NCBI RefSeq assembly: GCF_017301735.1
Contig: NZ_CP071090.1
Span: forward strand, 6,190,001 to 6,254,000
From: Pyxidicoccus parkwaysis
GTDB taxonomy: Bacteria; Myxococcota; Myxococcia; Myxococcales; Myxococcaceae
Length of the DNA stretch: 64,000 nucleotides
Reading direction: 5' to 3'
The number at the start of each line of letters is the position of its first letter. The first letter of the stretch is position 1. The notes beneath the pieces are model-generated. The model made no database searches and was not told the origin of the DNA. It worked only from the letters and a program-made list of their open reading frames with translations. Shown piece by piece: positions 9,434 through 19,033 of this stretch. Made by a program: the position numbers and the translations under genes.

Positions 9434-10750
9434 TCAGGCCCGGATACACACCGTGGCCAGCAGACGCTCAATCACCAGCCGCCCGTTGGCGGACGACTTG
9501 AGCGCGAGGTCTGCCTCCGCGCACGCCACCAGCGCGCCCAGCAGTTCCTTCCGCTCGTAGCCGGCCGCGGCCTTCATGCTGAAGGTGAGCGCCCACGCGT
9601 TGGGCATCTTCCGCTTCGTGCCCTTCAGCTCCGTCTCCAGGCGGGGAAGCACGCGCGCCTCCACGTCCTTCGCCGTGCGCGGCGGGTTGCCGCCCGCGTA
9701 GCGCCACAGCCACTCGTGGCTCTCCAGGAGCGAGCGGACGATGGAGGCCACCGCGCCCAGCAACTGCAGCGCGTGGGTGCCCTGCCCCATCGCGTCCTCG
9801 GCGTAGGCGAGCGCCCCGGCGAAGTCGCGCTTCTGCAGCGCCTCGGACAGCTCGAAGAACTCCTCCTCGCGGGCGTGGTGGACGAGCATCGCCACGTCCG
9901 ACTTCTCGATTGCCGGCCCTTCCGAGTAGGTGGCCAGCTTCTCCAGCTCGGACTGGAGCAGGCGGATGTTGCCGCCGATGCGCTCCTTCAACTCGTCCAG
10001 CGCGCCGGGGCCCAGCTTCTTCTTGAAGGGCGCCAGGAACTCCTTGGCGATGTCGGAGAGGTCCAGGTCCTTGTGGCGCGCGGCCACCTTGCGCTCGACG
10101 ACGTGGCCCTTGTCCTGGGCCAGCTTCACCAGCGGATTCTTGGCGTCCACCTCCGACGCCGCCATGACGAGCGCATGGCCCGCCGGCACGCCCTTCTGGA
10201 TGAGCTCCAGCAGCGCGGACGTGTCGCCCTCGGGCGCGGAGATGCGCTCCTCGCGGCAGAAGGCGGCGGCCTCGCGCAGGAAGGCGAGGTCCGCCTCCGC
10301 GAGGTCCACGTTCAGCTCGTCCTTCCACTGCTCCACCGTCGGAGCCCTGGGCGCGCCCGGGTCCAGCTGCTCCACACCCCAGCCCGCGCGCGCCGCCAGC
10401 GCCAAGAGCCGCCGCGCGCCCTCCTTCCGCTTGCCCGCCTTCCACGCCTCGCGCGCCTTGCCCAGCGCGTCCCCGCGGCCCTTCTTCGGCGCGAGGAACT
10501 CCGGGTCCCTCACCAGCACCACCTTGCGCCCGGGGAACAGCGGCAGCGTGGCCAATTCCGACGCCACCTCGCGCGGGCTGCCCGCGTCCAGCACGGCCAG
10601 GTTGAGGCCCATGGCCGCGTCCGGCACCAGCGTCTTCACCAAATCATCGGCGCCCTTGCGGACGAGGAACTCCTCGCCCCACAGGAGGTACAGCGGCGCC
10701 ACCTTGCCCGCCTTCACCTCCGCCAGCACCTCGTCGAGCTCGGCACTCAC
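9434..10750 (-). CDS. holA: DNA polymerase III subunit delta
   Basis: HolA is the clamp-loader wrench that opens the beta sliding clamp. The N-terminus has the family pattern APLYLLWGEEFLVRKGADDL, the middle has the lid-like LDELKERIGGNIRLLQSELEKL, and the C-terminal collar region follows. At 438 residues it is about 100 longer than most HolA proteins. The excess maps to a Lys/Arg/Ala-rich insertion at roughly residues 90-180 within the AAA+-like base domain. Its start overlaps the stop of holB by 4 nt, implying translational coupling and matched production of the two subunits. Confidence 0.92.
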   Translation of the reverse strand: MSAELDEVLAEVKAGKVAPLYLLWGEEFLVRKGADDLVKTLVPDAAMGLNLAVLDAGSPREVASELATLPLFPGRKVVLVRDPEFLAPKKGRGDALGKAREAWKAGKRKEGARRLLALAARAGWGVEQLDPGAPRAPTVEQWKDELNVDLAEADLAFLREAAAFCREERISAPEGDTSALLELIQKGVPAGHALVMAASEVDAKNPLVKLAQDKGHVVERKVAARHKDLDLSDIAKEFLAPFKKKLGPGALDELKERIGGNIRLLQSELEKLATYSEGPAIEKSDVAMLVHHAREEEFFELSEALQKRDFAGALAYAEDAMGQGTHALQLLGAVASIVRSLLESHEWLWRYAGGNPPRTAKDVEARVLPRLETELKGTKRKMPNAWALTFSMKAAAGYERKELLGALVACAEADLALKSSANGRLVIERLLATVCIRA

Positions 10751-11781
10751 CGTGCGGCCTCCGTGAACAGCTCAATCAGCATGCGCTCGAGCTGGAGCCT
10801 CGGCGCGCCGTTGCGAGCAATCGCCGCGCGCGCGCCCTCCAGCAGCGCGTGCCGCCGGTGCAACATCGCCTCGGACGAGCGCGCCGCCACCTCGCGCGCC
10901 AGCTCCGTCAAGTCGCGGTTGGCGAGCCCCGCCTCCAGCCCCGCCCGCGCCAGCGCCACGTCGCGCGTCCACAGCACCAGCAGCTCCAGCGCGCCTTCCG
11001 CCTCCTCGCGCGAGCCGCCATGCGCTTCCGCGAAGCGAAGCAGGCCCACCGCGTCCTCGCCGCGCAGCGACTCGAAGGCGGTGATGACATCCTTGCGCTG
11101 CGACAGCGCGTCCAAATCCAACGCCAGCGCGCGGCCCAGGCTGCCCCCGGCCATGACGGCCGCGAGCGCGGCGGTGTCCGCGTCCAGCTTGCGCTCCTCC
11201 TGCACGCGCTTCGCGACGAGCTCCACCGGCAGCGGGCCGAAGTGCACCTTGCTGCACCGGCTGCGGATGGTGGGCAACAGCCTGTCCATGGCGCTGGCCA
11301 CCAGGATGAGCGTGGTTTCCGAGGGCGGCTCCTCCAGCGTCTTCAGGAAGGCGTTCTGAGCCTGCACGTTCATCGTCTCGGCGGAGACGAGAATCGCCAC
11401 CTTGCGCTTCGACTCCAGGCCGCGCAGCGCGAGCCGCTCCTGGAGGTTTCGAATCTGCTCCACGCGCAGCTCGCGGCTGGGCGTGCCCGTGAAGTCCGAG
11501 CGCCCCGCCAGCCCGCGCGCCACGCGCTCCTCGTCCGGCATCACCCAGGTGACGTCCGGATGCAGCCCCTTGGCCACGCGCACGCAGCTCGCGCAGGTGC
11601 CGCAGCCCACGTCCGGTTGCTCGGGGCACGTGAGCGCCTGGGCCAGGCCCACCGCGGCCACCTCCTTGCCCACACCCTCCGGCCCGGCGAAGAGATACGC
11701 ATGGTGCACCGCGCCTCCGCGCAGTGCCGCCTGGAGTGCATCAATCGCGCGCGGCTGTCCCAGCACCGATGCCAGCGTCAT
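10747..11781 (-). CDS. holB: DNA polymerase III subunit delta prime
   Basis: The 344-residue AAA+ clamp-loader subunit starts MTLASVLGQPRAIDAL, has a P-loop-like GPEGVGKE, a four-cysteine zinc module (CPEQPDVGCGTCASC), the NAFLKTLEEPP segment and a sensor-1/SRC-like IRSRCSKVHF. It acts with delta and the tau/gamma subunits to load the beta clamp. Unlike E. coli HolB, it keeps a recognisable P-loop, so nucleotide binding is possible. It is the first gene of a two-gene unit with holA. Confidence 0.93.
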   Translation of the reverse strand: MTLASVLGQPRAIDALQAALRGGAVHHAYLFAGPEGVGKEVAAVGLAQALTCPEQPDVGCGTCASCVRVAKGLHPDVTWVMPDEERVARGLAGRSDFTGTPSRELRVEQIRNLQERLALRGLESKRKVAILVSAETMNVQAQNAFLKTLEEPPSETTLILVASAMDRLLPTIRSRCSKVHFGPLPVELVAKRVQEERKLDADTAALAAVMAGGSLGRALALDLDALSQRKDVITAFESLRGEDAVGLLRFAEAHGGSREEAEGALELLVLWTRDVALARAGLEAGLANRDLTELAREVAARSSEAMLHRRHALLEGARAAIARNGAPRLQLERMLIELFTEAAR

Positions 11782-11866
11782 GAAGGGGGTGTATCCCCGG
11801 AGGTGTGGCCCCCGTCAACAAGCCTGCCTTGACCCACCTGTAACCCGCTGGTGACATGGGCAGGCC

Positions 11867-13363
11867 TTGTTTCCCTTCCTCCAGAGCAACCTGTCCCTCG
11901 CCGTGGGCGCATTGCTGGCGATGGCACTGCTGGCGGTCCGCACCACCACCTCCGACAAGGACCTGCAGCGGGATTTGAACGGAGCCATCCGGCTGCTCTT
12001 CGCCTTCCTCATCCTGAGGATGGCGGCGTGGGCGATTCCGGACACGGCGCCCAAGGTGCTGCTGAAGGCGGTGCGCGTCGGGTGGATGCTGACGTTCGCC
12101 TTTGGCGTCATCCGCGCGAGCGTGGGCTTCGGGCTGAAGCTGATGCGGCTGCGCGCCCGCGCGGTGGCGATGCCGAAAATCCTCCGGGACGTCGTCGACT
12201 TCTCGCTCTACGCGCTGGCGGCGGTGCCCATCCTCAAGACGCAGCTCGCGCTGGACCTCACGGGGCTGGTGGCCACGTCCGCGGTGCTGTCCGTCGTGGT
12301 GGGCCTCGCGCTCCAGGAGACGCTGGGCAACCTCTTCGCCGGCCTGTCGCTGCAGCTCGACGCGCCCTTCGAGGTGGGCCACATCATCCGCATCGGTGAC
12401 CATACCGGCCGCGTGGTGCACATCGGCTGGCGCTCCATCCGCCTGTCCAGCTTCCGGCGGGAGGTCGTCACCCTGCCCAACAGCATGGTGGCGAAGGAGC
12501 GGGTGCAGAACTTCACCGAGAGCCAGGAGCCCGTCGGCGTCGACGTAACGCTGACGCTGTCCTACGACGCGCCGCCCAACCACGTGAAGGCAGTGCTCCT
12601 CGACGTGATGAAGGAGGTTCCGCAAATCCTGGTGGCGCCGCCGCCGCAGGCGCGCACGCTGTCGTACGAGGAATCCGGCATCCGCTACATGGTGCGGTTC
12701 TTCCTCGCGGACTACGGGCTGGCGGACATGGTGAAGGAGGATTTGCACACGCGGCTCTGGTACCGGCTGCGGCGGGAGAACATCGAGATTCCGTATCCAC
12801 AGCGCACGGTGCACGTGCGGCAGCAGGTGGCGCACGCGGAGCTGTCCGAGGACACGGTGCGCGGGCTGTTGCGCCAGGTGGACATCTTCCAGCCGCTGGG
12901 CGCCGAGGACCTGGACCAGCTGCGCCAGGAGGTGCTGGTGCGCCGCTTCGGCAAGGGCGAGCGCATCATCCACGAGGGCGACGACGGCCGGACGTTCTAC
13001 GTGCTCGCCTCCGGCGAGGTGAGCGTGCGGGCCGGGAAGCTCCAGGCCGAGGTGACGCGGCTGGGGCGCGGCGGCTACTTCGGAGAGATGTCGCTTTTGA
13101 CGGGCGAGAAGCGCGCGGCCACGGTGGTGGCGGTGGAGGACTCGCTGCTCCTGGAGGTGGACCGGCCCACCTTCGCGCGCATGTTCGAGCAGTACCCCGG
13201 GCTGGCGCGTCAGCTCTCCGCCCTGCTCGCCCAGCGGCGCACCCAGCTGCGCGCCCTGGCGCAGGCGGGCGGGGCCGGAGGCGCGGACCCCATCCCCGCC
13301 GAGGTGGGCCGCATCCTCGGACGGCTGCGGCAGATTTTCGGCCTGGCCGCCACGCACGACTGA
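11867..13363 (+). CDS. MscS-family channel with C-terminal cyclic-nucleotide-binding domain
   Basis: The 498-residue inner-membrane protein has three hydrophobic segments in the first 90 residues, then an MscS core with the pore-lining GLALQETLGNLFAGL and the beta-domain pattern LPNSMVAKERVQNFT. A cyclic-nucleotide-binding domain follows (about 360-470) with the phosphate-binding cassette FGEMSLLTGEKRAATV. The arrangement matches the bCNG subgroup of MscS proteins, in which ligand rather than tension is thought to gate the pore. The start is a TTG, since an in-frame stop lies 15 nt upstream. The gene is divergent from holB with only an 85-nt gap. Confidence 0.9.
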   Translation: MFPFLQSNLSLAVGALLAMALLAVRTTTSDKDLQRDLNGAIRLLFAFLILRMAAWAIPDTAPKVLLKAVRVGWMLTFAFGVIRASVGFGLKLMRLRARAVAMPKILRDVVDFSLYALAAVPILKTQLALDLTGLVATSAVLSVVVGLALQETLGNLFAGLSLQLDAPFEVGHIIRIGDHTGRVVHIGWRSIRLSSFRREVVTLPNSMVAKERVQNFTESQEPVGVDVTLTLSYDAPPNHVKAVLLDVMKEVPQILVAPPPQARTLSYEESGIRYMVRFFLADYGLADMVKEDLHTRLWYRLRRENIEIPYPQRTVHVRQQVAHAELSEDTVRGLLRQVDIFQPLGAEDLDQLRQEVLVRRFGKGERIIHEGDDGRTFYVLASGEVSVRAGKLQAEVTRLGRGGYFGEMSLLTGEKRAATVVAVEDSLLLEVDRPTFARMFEQYPGLARQLSALLAQRRTQLRALAQAGGAGGADPIPAEVGRILGRLRQIFGLAATHD

Positions 13364-13504
13364 CGCCCGTGTGCGGCCGGGTCCGCGCCAGGTGGCGGCA
13401 GGCAGGCGCGACGGCGACACGGGATGTCACTCGACGCGGCGCGACAAAGGTGCGAGATGCCGGAGGTGCCGGGCTCCTGCCCGACGGAGAGCTGACCGAT
13501 ACCG

Positions 13505-14914
13505 ATGGAAGTCGCAGTGCCGTCGTCCGAAGCAGTGCCACACCGTGAAGTCCCCCTGAGCCTGTTCCGGCTCACCTGGCCCATCCTCCTGGAGCTGCTG
13601 CTCTTCATGCTGATGGGCACCGCGGACACGCTGATGCTCAGCGGCGTGTCCGACGACGCCGTCTCCGCCGTGGGCGTCGTCAATCAGTACGTCTTCATCT
13701 GCATCCTCATCATGGAGGTCATCGGCAACGGCGCGGCCATCGTCGTGTCGCAGTACCTCGGCGCGCGCAGGACGCGGGAGGCCTCGCGCATCGCCGCGCT
13801 GGCCATCTCGCTGAATCTGGGGCTCGGCGTCGCCGTGAGCACCGGGCTGTTGACCTTCGGTGACCGCATCCTCGGCGGCATGAATCTGCACGGCGAGGTG
13901 CTGACCTACGCGAGGACGTACCTGCACATCGTCGGCGGGTTCCTCTTCCTCCAGGCGCTCATCAACGTCTTCTCCAGTCTCATCCGCACGTATGGCTTCA
14001 CGAAGCAGTCGATGCTCGTCTCGCTGGGGATGAACGTGCTGCACGTGGGCTGCAACTTCGCGCTCATCTTCGGCCACTTCGGGCTGCCCGCGCTGGGCGT
14101 GGCGGGCGCGGCCGTCTCCACCGTGATGAGCCGCGCCGTCGCGCTCGGCGTCTTCGTGTGGATGCTCTACCGCGTCATGCCCGAGCGCATGGTGCCGCGC
14201 GACTACGTGACATTCTCACTGGAGTACGTGCGGAAGATTCTCAAGGTGGGCGTGCCCTCCGCGGTGGAGCAGCTCACGTATCAGGCGTGCCAGACGGTGT
14301 TCCTGTACTACGTGACGTTCCTCGGCCCCGTGGCGCTGGCGGCGCGGCAGTACGCGCACTCCATCTCGCAGTACATCTACCTGTGCAGCCTGGCGCTCGG
14401 CCTGGGCACGTCCATCCTCGTGGGCCGGCTGGTGGGCGCGCGCCGCACGGACGACGCGTACCGCGAGGCCCTGCATGGACTGAAGTGGGCGCTCGGCATC
14501 ACCGTGGTGGTGGACCTGGCCATCATCCTGGTGCGCATGCCGCTCATCCGCCTGTTCACGGACAACGCGGACATCCTCCACGTGGCGGCCCAGGTCATCG
14601 TCATCGGCTTCATGTTGGAGACGGGGCGGGCCTTCAACCTCGTGCTCATCAACGGGCTGCGGGCCGCGGGCGATGCCACGTTCACCGTCTACATGGGCTT
14701 TTTGTCCATGGCCTGCATGAGCCTGCCGCTGGGCTACTTCCTCGTCTTCAAGCTGGGGCTGGGCCTGTCCGGCGTGTGGCTCGCCGTCGCGGCGGACGAG
14801 TGGGTGCGCGGCATCACCATGTGGATGCGCTGGCGGAGCCGGGCCTGGGAGAGGAAGTCGCTGGTGGGGCCGGCGATGAGCACCGAGCCCGTCGTGGCGC
14901 ACGCGGGCGCCTGA
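13505..14914 (+). CDS. MATE family multidrug/metabolite exporter
   Basis: The 469-residue protein has about twelve hydrophobic segments arranged as two similar halves. Family signatures include LTWPILLELLLFMLMGTADTLM at the N-terminus (TM1) and LGLGTSILVGRLVGARR in the second half. MATE proteins are Na+- or H+-driven antiporters in the inner membrane that export cationic drugs or metabolites. The substrate cannot be read from sequence. It is probably a separate transcript, 141 nt after the MscS-like gene, and converges with the Rieske gene. Confidence 0.93.
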   Translation: MEVAVPSSEAVPHREVPLSLFRLTWPILLELLLFMLMGTADTLMLSGVSDDAVSAVGVVNQYVFICILIMEVIGNGAAIVVSQYLGARRTREASRIAALAISLNLGLGVAVSTGLLTFGDRILGGMNLHGEVLTYARTYLHIVGGFLFLQALINVFSSLIRTYGFTKQSMLVSLGMNVLHVGCNFALIFGHFGLPALGVAGAAVSTVMSRAVALGVFVWMLYRVMPERMVPRDYVTFSLEYVRKILKVGVPSAVEQLTYQACQTVFLYYVTFLGPVALAARQYAHSISQYIYLCSLALGLGTSILVGRLVGARRTDDAYREALHGLKWALGITVVVDLAIILVRMPLIRLFTDNADILHVAAQVIVIGFMLETGRAFNLVLINGLRAAGDATFTVYMGFLSMACMSLPLGYFLVFKLGLGLSGVWLAVAADEWVRGITMWMRWRSRAWERKSLVGPAMSTEPVVAHAGA

Positions 14915-14949
14915 GCCGTCACGCGTCACAGACACGCCAGGCCTTGCGA

Positions 14950-14990
14950 GCGAAGGAGTCGCGGAACGACGGTTCCTTCCGCCCCTTCGC
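14950..14990. terminator. Nested inverted repeat between convergent genes
   Basis: An outer 7-bp stem (14950-14956 with 14984-14990) encloses an inner 5-bp stem with a 4-nt loop (14963-14967 with 14972-14976). It lies between the MATE gene and the converging Rieske gene and is a plausible bidirectional terminator, although no clear T-run follows. Confidence 0.45.
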
Positions 14991-15023
14991 GCTGACCAGA
15001 CGCATCGCCCCTCGGGGCGCGCG

Positions 15024-15401
15024 TCACGTCGTGACGACGTAGCCGCCCTCGACCTTCACCGGCCAGGGCGTGAGCCGCGCGCCCGCGCACGGGCCTCCAA
15101 CGCAACGCCCGTCCTTCGGCTGGAACAGCGCACCGTGCCAGGAGCAGACGATGAGCTGCTTGTCGGGCGTGAGGTACTGGTCCAGCTTCTGCGCCAGCGG
15201 CAGGCCCGCGTGCGGGCAGCGGTCCACGTAGCCGTGGACCTCTTCCCCGGTGCGCACCAGGAAGCCGTGGAAGTACGCGTCGCCAATCTGCAGCACGAGG
15301 TTGCGCGCACCCGGGTCCTGGAGCGCCGCCACCGGGAGCAACTTCACGCCCGGCGGCGTCTCGGTGAGCCTCTCGCGAGGCGGGTGTGCCGCATTGCTCA
15401 A
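15024..15401 (-). CDS. Rieske [2Fe-2S] protein
   Basis: The 125-residue protein carries the Rieske cluster ligands C62-P-H64 and C86-S-W-H89, followed by the usual GALFQPKDGRCVGGPC loop. It has no signal peptide or membrane anchor, so it is probably a soluble ferredoxin-like subunit. Only 10 nt separate it from the hmgA stop codon, so it is very likely cotranscribed with hppD and hmgA. Its role there is not obvious. It may supply electrons or act as a small oxygenase-associated ferredoxin in aromatic catabolism. Confidence 0.9.
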   Translation of the reverse strand: MSNAAHPPRERLTETPPGVKLLPVAALQDPGARNLVLQIGDAYFHGFLVRTGEEVHGYVDRCPHAGLPLAQKLDQYLTPDKQLIVCSWHGALFQPKDGRCVGGPCAGARLTPWPVKVEGGYVVTT

Positions 15402-15411
15402 GACACGGGCC

Positions 15412-16749
15412 TCAGGGCAGCTTCGCCTTCTGGAAGCCCGACCAGCAGTGGTCGTAGTCGGACTGGAGCGCGGGCGTCTCCATCGCGAAGCGCGTGGGGC
15501 GGATGACCCAGCGCGACTCGAACATGAAGGCCAGCGTGTCCTTGATTTTGTGCGGCTTCAGGTCCGCGTTGATGGCGCCCTCGTAGCTCGCCTGGTCCGG
15601 GCCGTGGCCGCTCATGCAGTTGTGCAGCGACGCGCCGCCCGGAGCGAAGCCGCCGGCCTTGGCGTCGTAGACGCCCTGCACCAGCCCCATGAACTCGCTC
15701 ATCACGTTGCGGTGGAACCAGGGCGGCCGGAAGGTGTGCTCGGCCACCATCCACCGGGGCGGGAAGATGACGAAGTCGCAGTTGGCCGTGCCCGGGATTT
15801 CACTCGGCGACGTCAGCACCGTGAAGATGGACGGGTCCGGGTGGTCGTAGCTCACCGTGTTGATGGTGTTGAAGCGCGCCAGGTCGTACTTGTACGGCGC
15901 CAGGTTGCCGTGCCACGCCACCACGTCCAGCGGCGAGTGGTCGAACCTCGAGGCCCAGAGCTTCCCGGCGAACTTCTGGATGACCGTCGTCGGCCGGTCC
16001 ACGTCCTCGTACGCCGCCACGGGCGTCAGGAAGTCGCGCGGATTCGCGAGGCCGTTCGCTCCGATGGGCCCCAGGTCCGGCAGCCGGAAGAACGCACCGT
16101 GGTTCTCACAGATGTAACCGGCGGCCTTGCCGTCCGGCACCTCCGCGCGGAAGCGCACGCCGCGCGGCACCACGCCCACGTCGCCGGGCGCCAGGTCCAG
16201 CACGCCCATCTCCGTGACGAGGCGCAGCCGCCCCGCCTGCGGCACGAGTAGCAGCTCACCGTCCGCGTCCTGGAACACGCGGTCCACCATGGACGTGTTG
16301 GCCGCATACAGGTGGATGCTGATGCCCGCGCCCGTCGCCGGGTCGCCGTTGCCGGCGTAGGTGACGAGCCCCTCAACGAAGTCCACCTTACCCGCGGGCG
16401 CAGGTTGCGGACTCCAGCGAAGGCGGTTGGGCGAGACGGGCACCTCGTCGAACGGACCGCTGCGCACGAGCCCCTGCGGATGCGGCTCGAAGGCCGGGTG
16501 ATTGGCGCTCGGGCGGATGCGGTAGAGCCACGAGCGCCGGTTCTCCCGGCGCGGCGCGGTGAAGGCCGAGCCCGACAGCTGCTCGGCATACAGCCCGTAC
16601 GGCGCCCGCTGCGGCGAGTTCTGGCCCTGAGGGAGCGCGCCCGGGACGGCCTCGGTCGCGAACTCGTTGCCGAAGCCAGAGAGGTAGCCGCCGGGTGCCT
16701 GCTTCAGCTCGCCTCGCGAGCCGGCCCCGGATTGATTGTCGGTGGTCAC
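15412..16749 (-). CDS. hmgA: Homogentisate 1,2-dioxygenase
   Basis: The 445-residue enzyme has the expected family length and opens the ring of homogentisate to maleylacetoacetate. The iron-ligand region is intact: [12 protein letters not shown] supplies a His and the Glu, and [11 protein letters not shown] supplies the other His. The N-terminus shows [14 protein letters not shown]. The start is a GTG preceded by AAGGAG. The gene is the second of an hppD-hmgA-Rieske unit, 33 nt after hppD. The isomerase and fumarylacetoacetase that complete the pathway are not in the window. Confidence 0.97.
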   Translation of the reverse strand: MTTDNQSGAGSRGELKQAPGGYLSGFGNEFATEAVPGALPQGQNSPQRAPYGLYAEQLSGSAFTAPRRENRRSWLYRIRPSANHPAFEPHPQGLVRSGPFDEVPVSPNRLRWSPQPAPAGKVDFVEGLVTYAGNGDPATGAGISIHLYAANTSMVDRVFQDADGELLLVPQAGRLRLVTEMGVLDLAPGDVGVVPRGVRFRAEVPDGKAAGYICENHGAFFRLPDLGPIGANGLANPRDFLTPVAAYEDVDRPTTVIQKFAGKLWASRFDHSPLDVVAWHGNLAPYKYDLARFNTINTVSYDHPDPSIFTVLTSPSEIPGTANCDFVIFPPRWMVAEHTFRPPWFHRNVMSEFMGLVQGVYDAKAGGFAPGGASLHNCMSGHGPDQASYEGAINADLKPHKIKDTLAFMFESRWVIRPTRFAMETPALQSDYDHCWSGFQKAKLP

Positions 16750-16782
16750 CGGTGTCTCCTTCCGAGGGGCCGGGGGCGTGGG

Positions 16783-17856
16783 TCAGCGGGCCTTGTCGAC
16801 CTTGATGACGCCGCGGCGAATCTGGTCCAGCTCGATGGACTCGAAGAGCGCCTGGAAGTTGCCGTTGCCGAAGCCCTCGTTGCCCTTGCGCTGGATGATC
16901 TCGAAGAAGATGGGCCCGAAGAGGTTCTCCGTGAAGATCTGCAGCAGCAGGCCTTCCTGCTCGGAGCCGTCGATGAGGATGCGATTCTTCCGCATCCGCT
17001 CCAGGTCCTCGCCGTGGTTCGGGATGCGCTTGTCGACGAGGTCGTAATACGTGTCGATGGTGTCCTGCAGGGCCACGCCGCGCTGACGCAGGCGCTCCAC
17101 CGTGCCGTAGATGTCGCGCGTCGTCAGGGCCAGGTGCTGGATGCCCTCGCCGTTGTACTGGCGGATGAACTCCTCAATCTGGGACTTGTCGTCCTGGCTC
17201 TCGTTGAGGGGAATCCGGATGGCCTTGTCCGGGGCAATCATCGCCTGGCTGAACAGGCCCGTCGCCTGGCCCTTGATGTCGAAGTACTTCTGCTCGGTGA
17301 AGCCGAAGATGCGGTTGTAGAAGGACGACCAGGTGCGCATCTGGCCACGGCGCACGTTGTGCGTCAGGTGGTCCAGCGTCTCCAGGCCCACGCTGTTCTT
17401 CGCCTCGGACTCGTCCGCGCCGGGGAACTTGGTCCACGCGTCGTAGATGGTGCCCTTCGGGCCGTAGCGGTCGACGAGATACAGCAGGCTGCCGCCGATG
17501 CCCTCCAGCACATAGGAGCCCTCGCCCAGCGCGCCGCGGGCGGGGTTGGCGGCCTTGGCGCCGCGCTCCAGCGCCATCTCGTACGCGGTGCGGGCATTGG
17601 CCACGCGGAAGGCCATGCCGCTGGCGGACGGGCCGTGCGCGACGCGGAACTCGGCGACCTGACCGGTGGGCTCGCGGTTGACGAGCAGGTTGATGTCACC
17701 CTGCTTGAAGCGAATCAGGTCCTTGGTCGGATGCTTGGAATACGCGGTGAAGCCCAGCCGCTCCAGCAGCTTCACCATCACTTCGGGGGCGGGGCTCGTG
17801 AACTCCACGAACTCGAAGCCATTCAGCCCAAGAGGATTCTCAGCCGTATCCACCAT
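16783..17856 (-). CDS. hppD: 4-hydroxyphenylpyruvate dioxygenase
   Basis: The enzyme converts 4-hydroxyphenylpyruvate to homogentisate in tyrosine breakdown. Starting at the ATG at 17856 (GGAGG ten bases upstream) gives 357 residues, the usual bacterial length; a longer in-frame extension lacks family similarity. The three iron ligands are visible in the H of LDHLTHNV, the H of IQHLALTT and the E of FGPIFFEII. HppD products can also feed pyomelanin formation when hmgA is limiting. It is the first gene of the operon. Confidence 0.97.
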   Translation of the reverse strand: MVDTAENPLGLNGFEFVEFTSPAPEVMVKLLERLGFTAYSKHPTKDLIRFKQGDINLLVNREPTGQVAEFRVAHGPSASGMAFRVANARTAYEMALERGAKAANPARGALGEGSYVLEGIGGSLLYLVDRYGPKGTIYDAWTKFPGADESEAKNSVGLETLDHLTHNVRRGQMRTWSSFYNRIFGFTEQKYFDIKGQATGLFSQAMIAPDKAIRIPLNESQDDKSQIEEFIRQYNGEGIQHLALTTRDIYGTVERLRQRGVALQDTIDTYYDLVDKRIPNHGEDLERMRKNRILIDGSEQEGLLLQIFTENLFGPIFFEIIQRKGNEGFGNGNFQALFESIELDQIRRGVIKVDKAR

Positions 17857-17970
17857 TGCACCGCCTCCGCGCATCGCATGGGCGCGGGTTCCACCCGCAC
17901 CGTGTGTTGGAAGCCCCTGACTGAGGGAGGCTTCCTCGACGCGAAAGGTAGGAACCGACCTGCTCAGGGA

Positions 17971-18000
17971 AAAGTACAAAGCACGAGCAGAGATTGTCAG
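17971..18000 (-). promoter_or_regulatory. Possible hppD operon promoter
   Basis: On the minus strand, CTGACA (18000-17995) and TACTTT (17976-17971) are spaced by 18 bases, about 115 nt upstream of the hppD start. The match is partial. The rest of the 355-nt divergent region (17857-18211) shows nothing else I can name. Confidence 0.35.
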
Positions 18001-18211
18001 CGCAACACACAGTGCGATGCGCCATGAAACGGGCCTTCGCTGACGCCGCGCGGCACCGCGTCAGGGGGCTCCGGGTGGGCCCTCCAGGGGGCCGGTTCCT
18101 ACCCTCCAGGGAGGAAGCCGCGCCACCCCGCCCCGCCGCCGGCCGGCCGAGGGAATGTCAGACCCCTCCGGTAGTCTGCATTCCATCAACGAAGCACGAA
18201 AGGAAGGCCGC

Positions 18212-18892
18212 ATGAACGCCACTCGTGAGAACCCGCGCGTCTCCGTCAACAAGCTGGGCCAGTACCTCACCGGCACGCCCTCGTTGCGCAAGCGCATCAT
18301 CCACGGCCAGAAAAATCCGGTGGACCCGCAGTTCCTGCGTTACCCGGCCGCCGCACAGGCCATCGTGGAGTACCTCTGCGAGGGCCGTGACGAGGTCATC
18401 CTCCGCTACCACCAGCGTCGACTTCTGAACGCCGCGCCGGAGTCTGACTTCGACGCGCACCGGCTCGCGCTGTGCGCGGAGGCGCTGCAGCGCTGCCTCG
18501 TCTCCGTGGAGGGGCTCGCCTCGCACGCGGTGGCCAGCCCGGCGGACGTGGAGCTGCCGCCGCTCGAGGTGGCGGGTGTCGCCGTCAGCGTGCGGCCGGA
18601 AGTCCTGCTGCGCAGCGTGGATGCGCAGGGGCAGATGCGCTCGGGCCTGCTGAAGCTCTACTTCTCCAAGCACACGCCGCTGGATGAGCGCGCGGGGCAG
18701 TACATCTCCACCGTGCTCCTGCACTACGCCGAGGAGCGGCTGGAGCAGCGCGGCCCGGTGGACCCGCGCCTGGTGGGCGTGTTCGACGTCTTCGCCGGCA
18801 AGCTGCACTTCGCACCCCGCGCCCGTCAGCGCCGGATGAACGACGTGAAGCTGGCGTGCGAGGAGATTGCCGCGCGCTGGGATGTGAACTGA
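18212..18892 (+). CDS. Conserved-looking hypothetical protein
   Basis: I do not recognise this family. The ATG at 18212 is preceded by AAGGAAGG and gives a 226-residue soluble protein without signal peptide or membrane segments; an earlier in-frame ATG at 18155 lacks a ribosome site. The N-terminus (SVNKLGQYLTGTPSLRKRII) looks like a short helical DNA- or protein-binding segment. The C-terminal half contains GLLKLYFSKHTPL and ends in a basic ARQRRMNDVKLACEEIA helix. That alternation recalls some PD-(D/E)XK-like proteins, but no catalytic motif is convincing. It is monocistronic and divergent from hppD. Confidence 0.75.
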   Translation: MNATRENPRVSVNKLGQYLTGTPSLRKRIIHGQKNPVDPQFLRYPAAAQAIVEYLCEGRDEVILRYHQRRLLNAAPESDFDAHRLALCAEALQRCLVSVEGLASHAVASPADVELPPLEVAGVAVSVRPEVLLRSVDAQGQMRSGLLKLYFSKHTPLDERAGQYISTVLLHYAEERLEQRGPVDPRLVGVFDVFAGKLHFAPRARQRRMNDVKLACEEIAARWDVN

Positions 18893-18937
18893 ACGCGGGC
18901 GTACGGGCACACGCGCGGTGTGCCCGGGCGCCGGGCG

Positions 18938-19012
18938 GTGACGAGGCCGCGGCCCCGGCCCGTCCCACCCGGCGCCCCTGTCCGTGACGGAGCCGCGGCC
19001 CCGTCCCGTCCC
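18938..19012 (+). repeat. Pair of 29-bp direct repeats in an intergenic region
   Basis: Copies at 18938-18966 and 18984-19012 differ at about three positions and share a GTGACG start and the core CCGCGGCCCCG. They lie between the hypothetical gene and the ADOP permease gene. They could be paired protein-binding sites. Confidence 0.65.
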
Positions 19013-19033
19013 GGCACGCGGTGTCCGTTTCCG

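Noticed and set aside
11741-13420. A 559-codon minus-strand frame across the MscS-like gene
   Set aside because: Antisense shadow of the channel gene; no recognisable domain.
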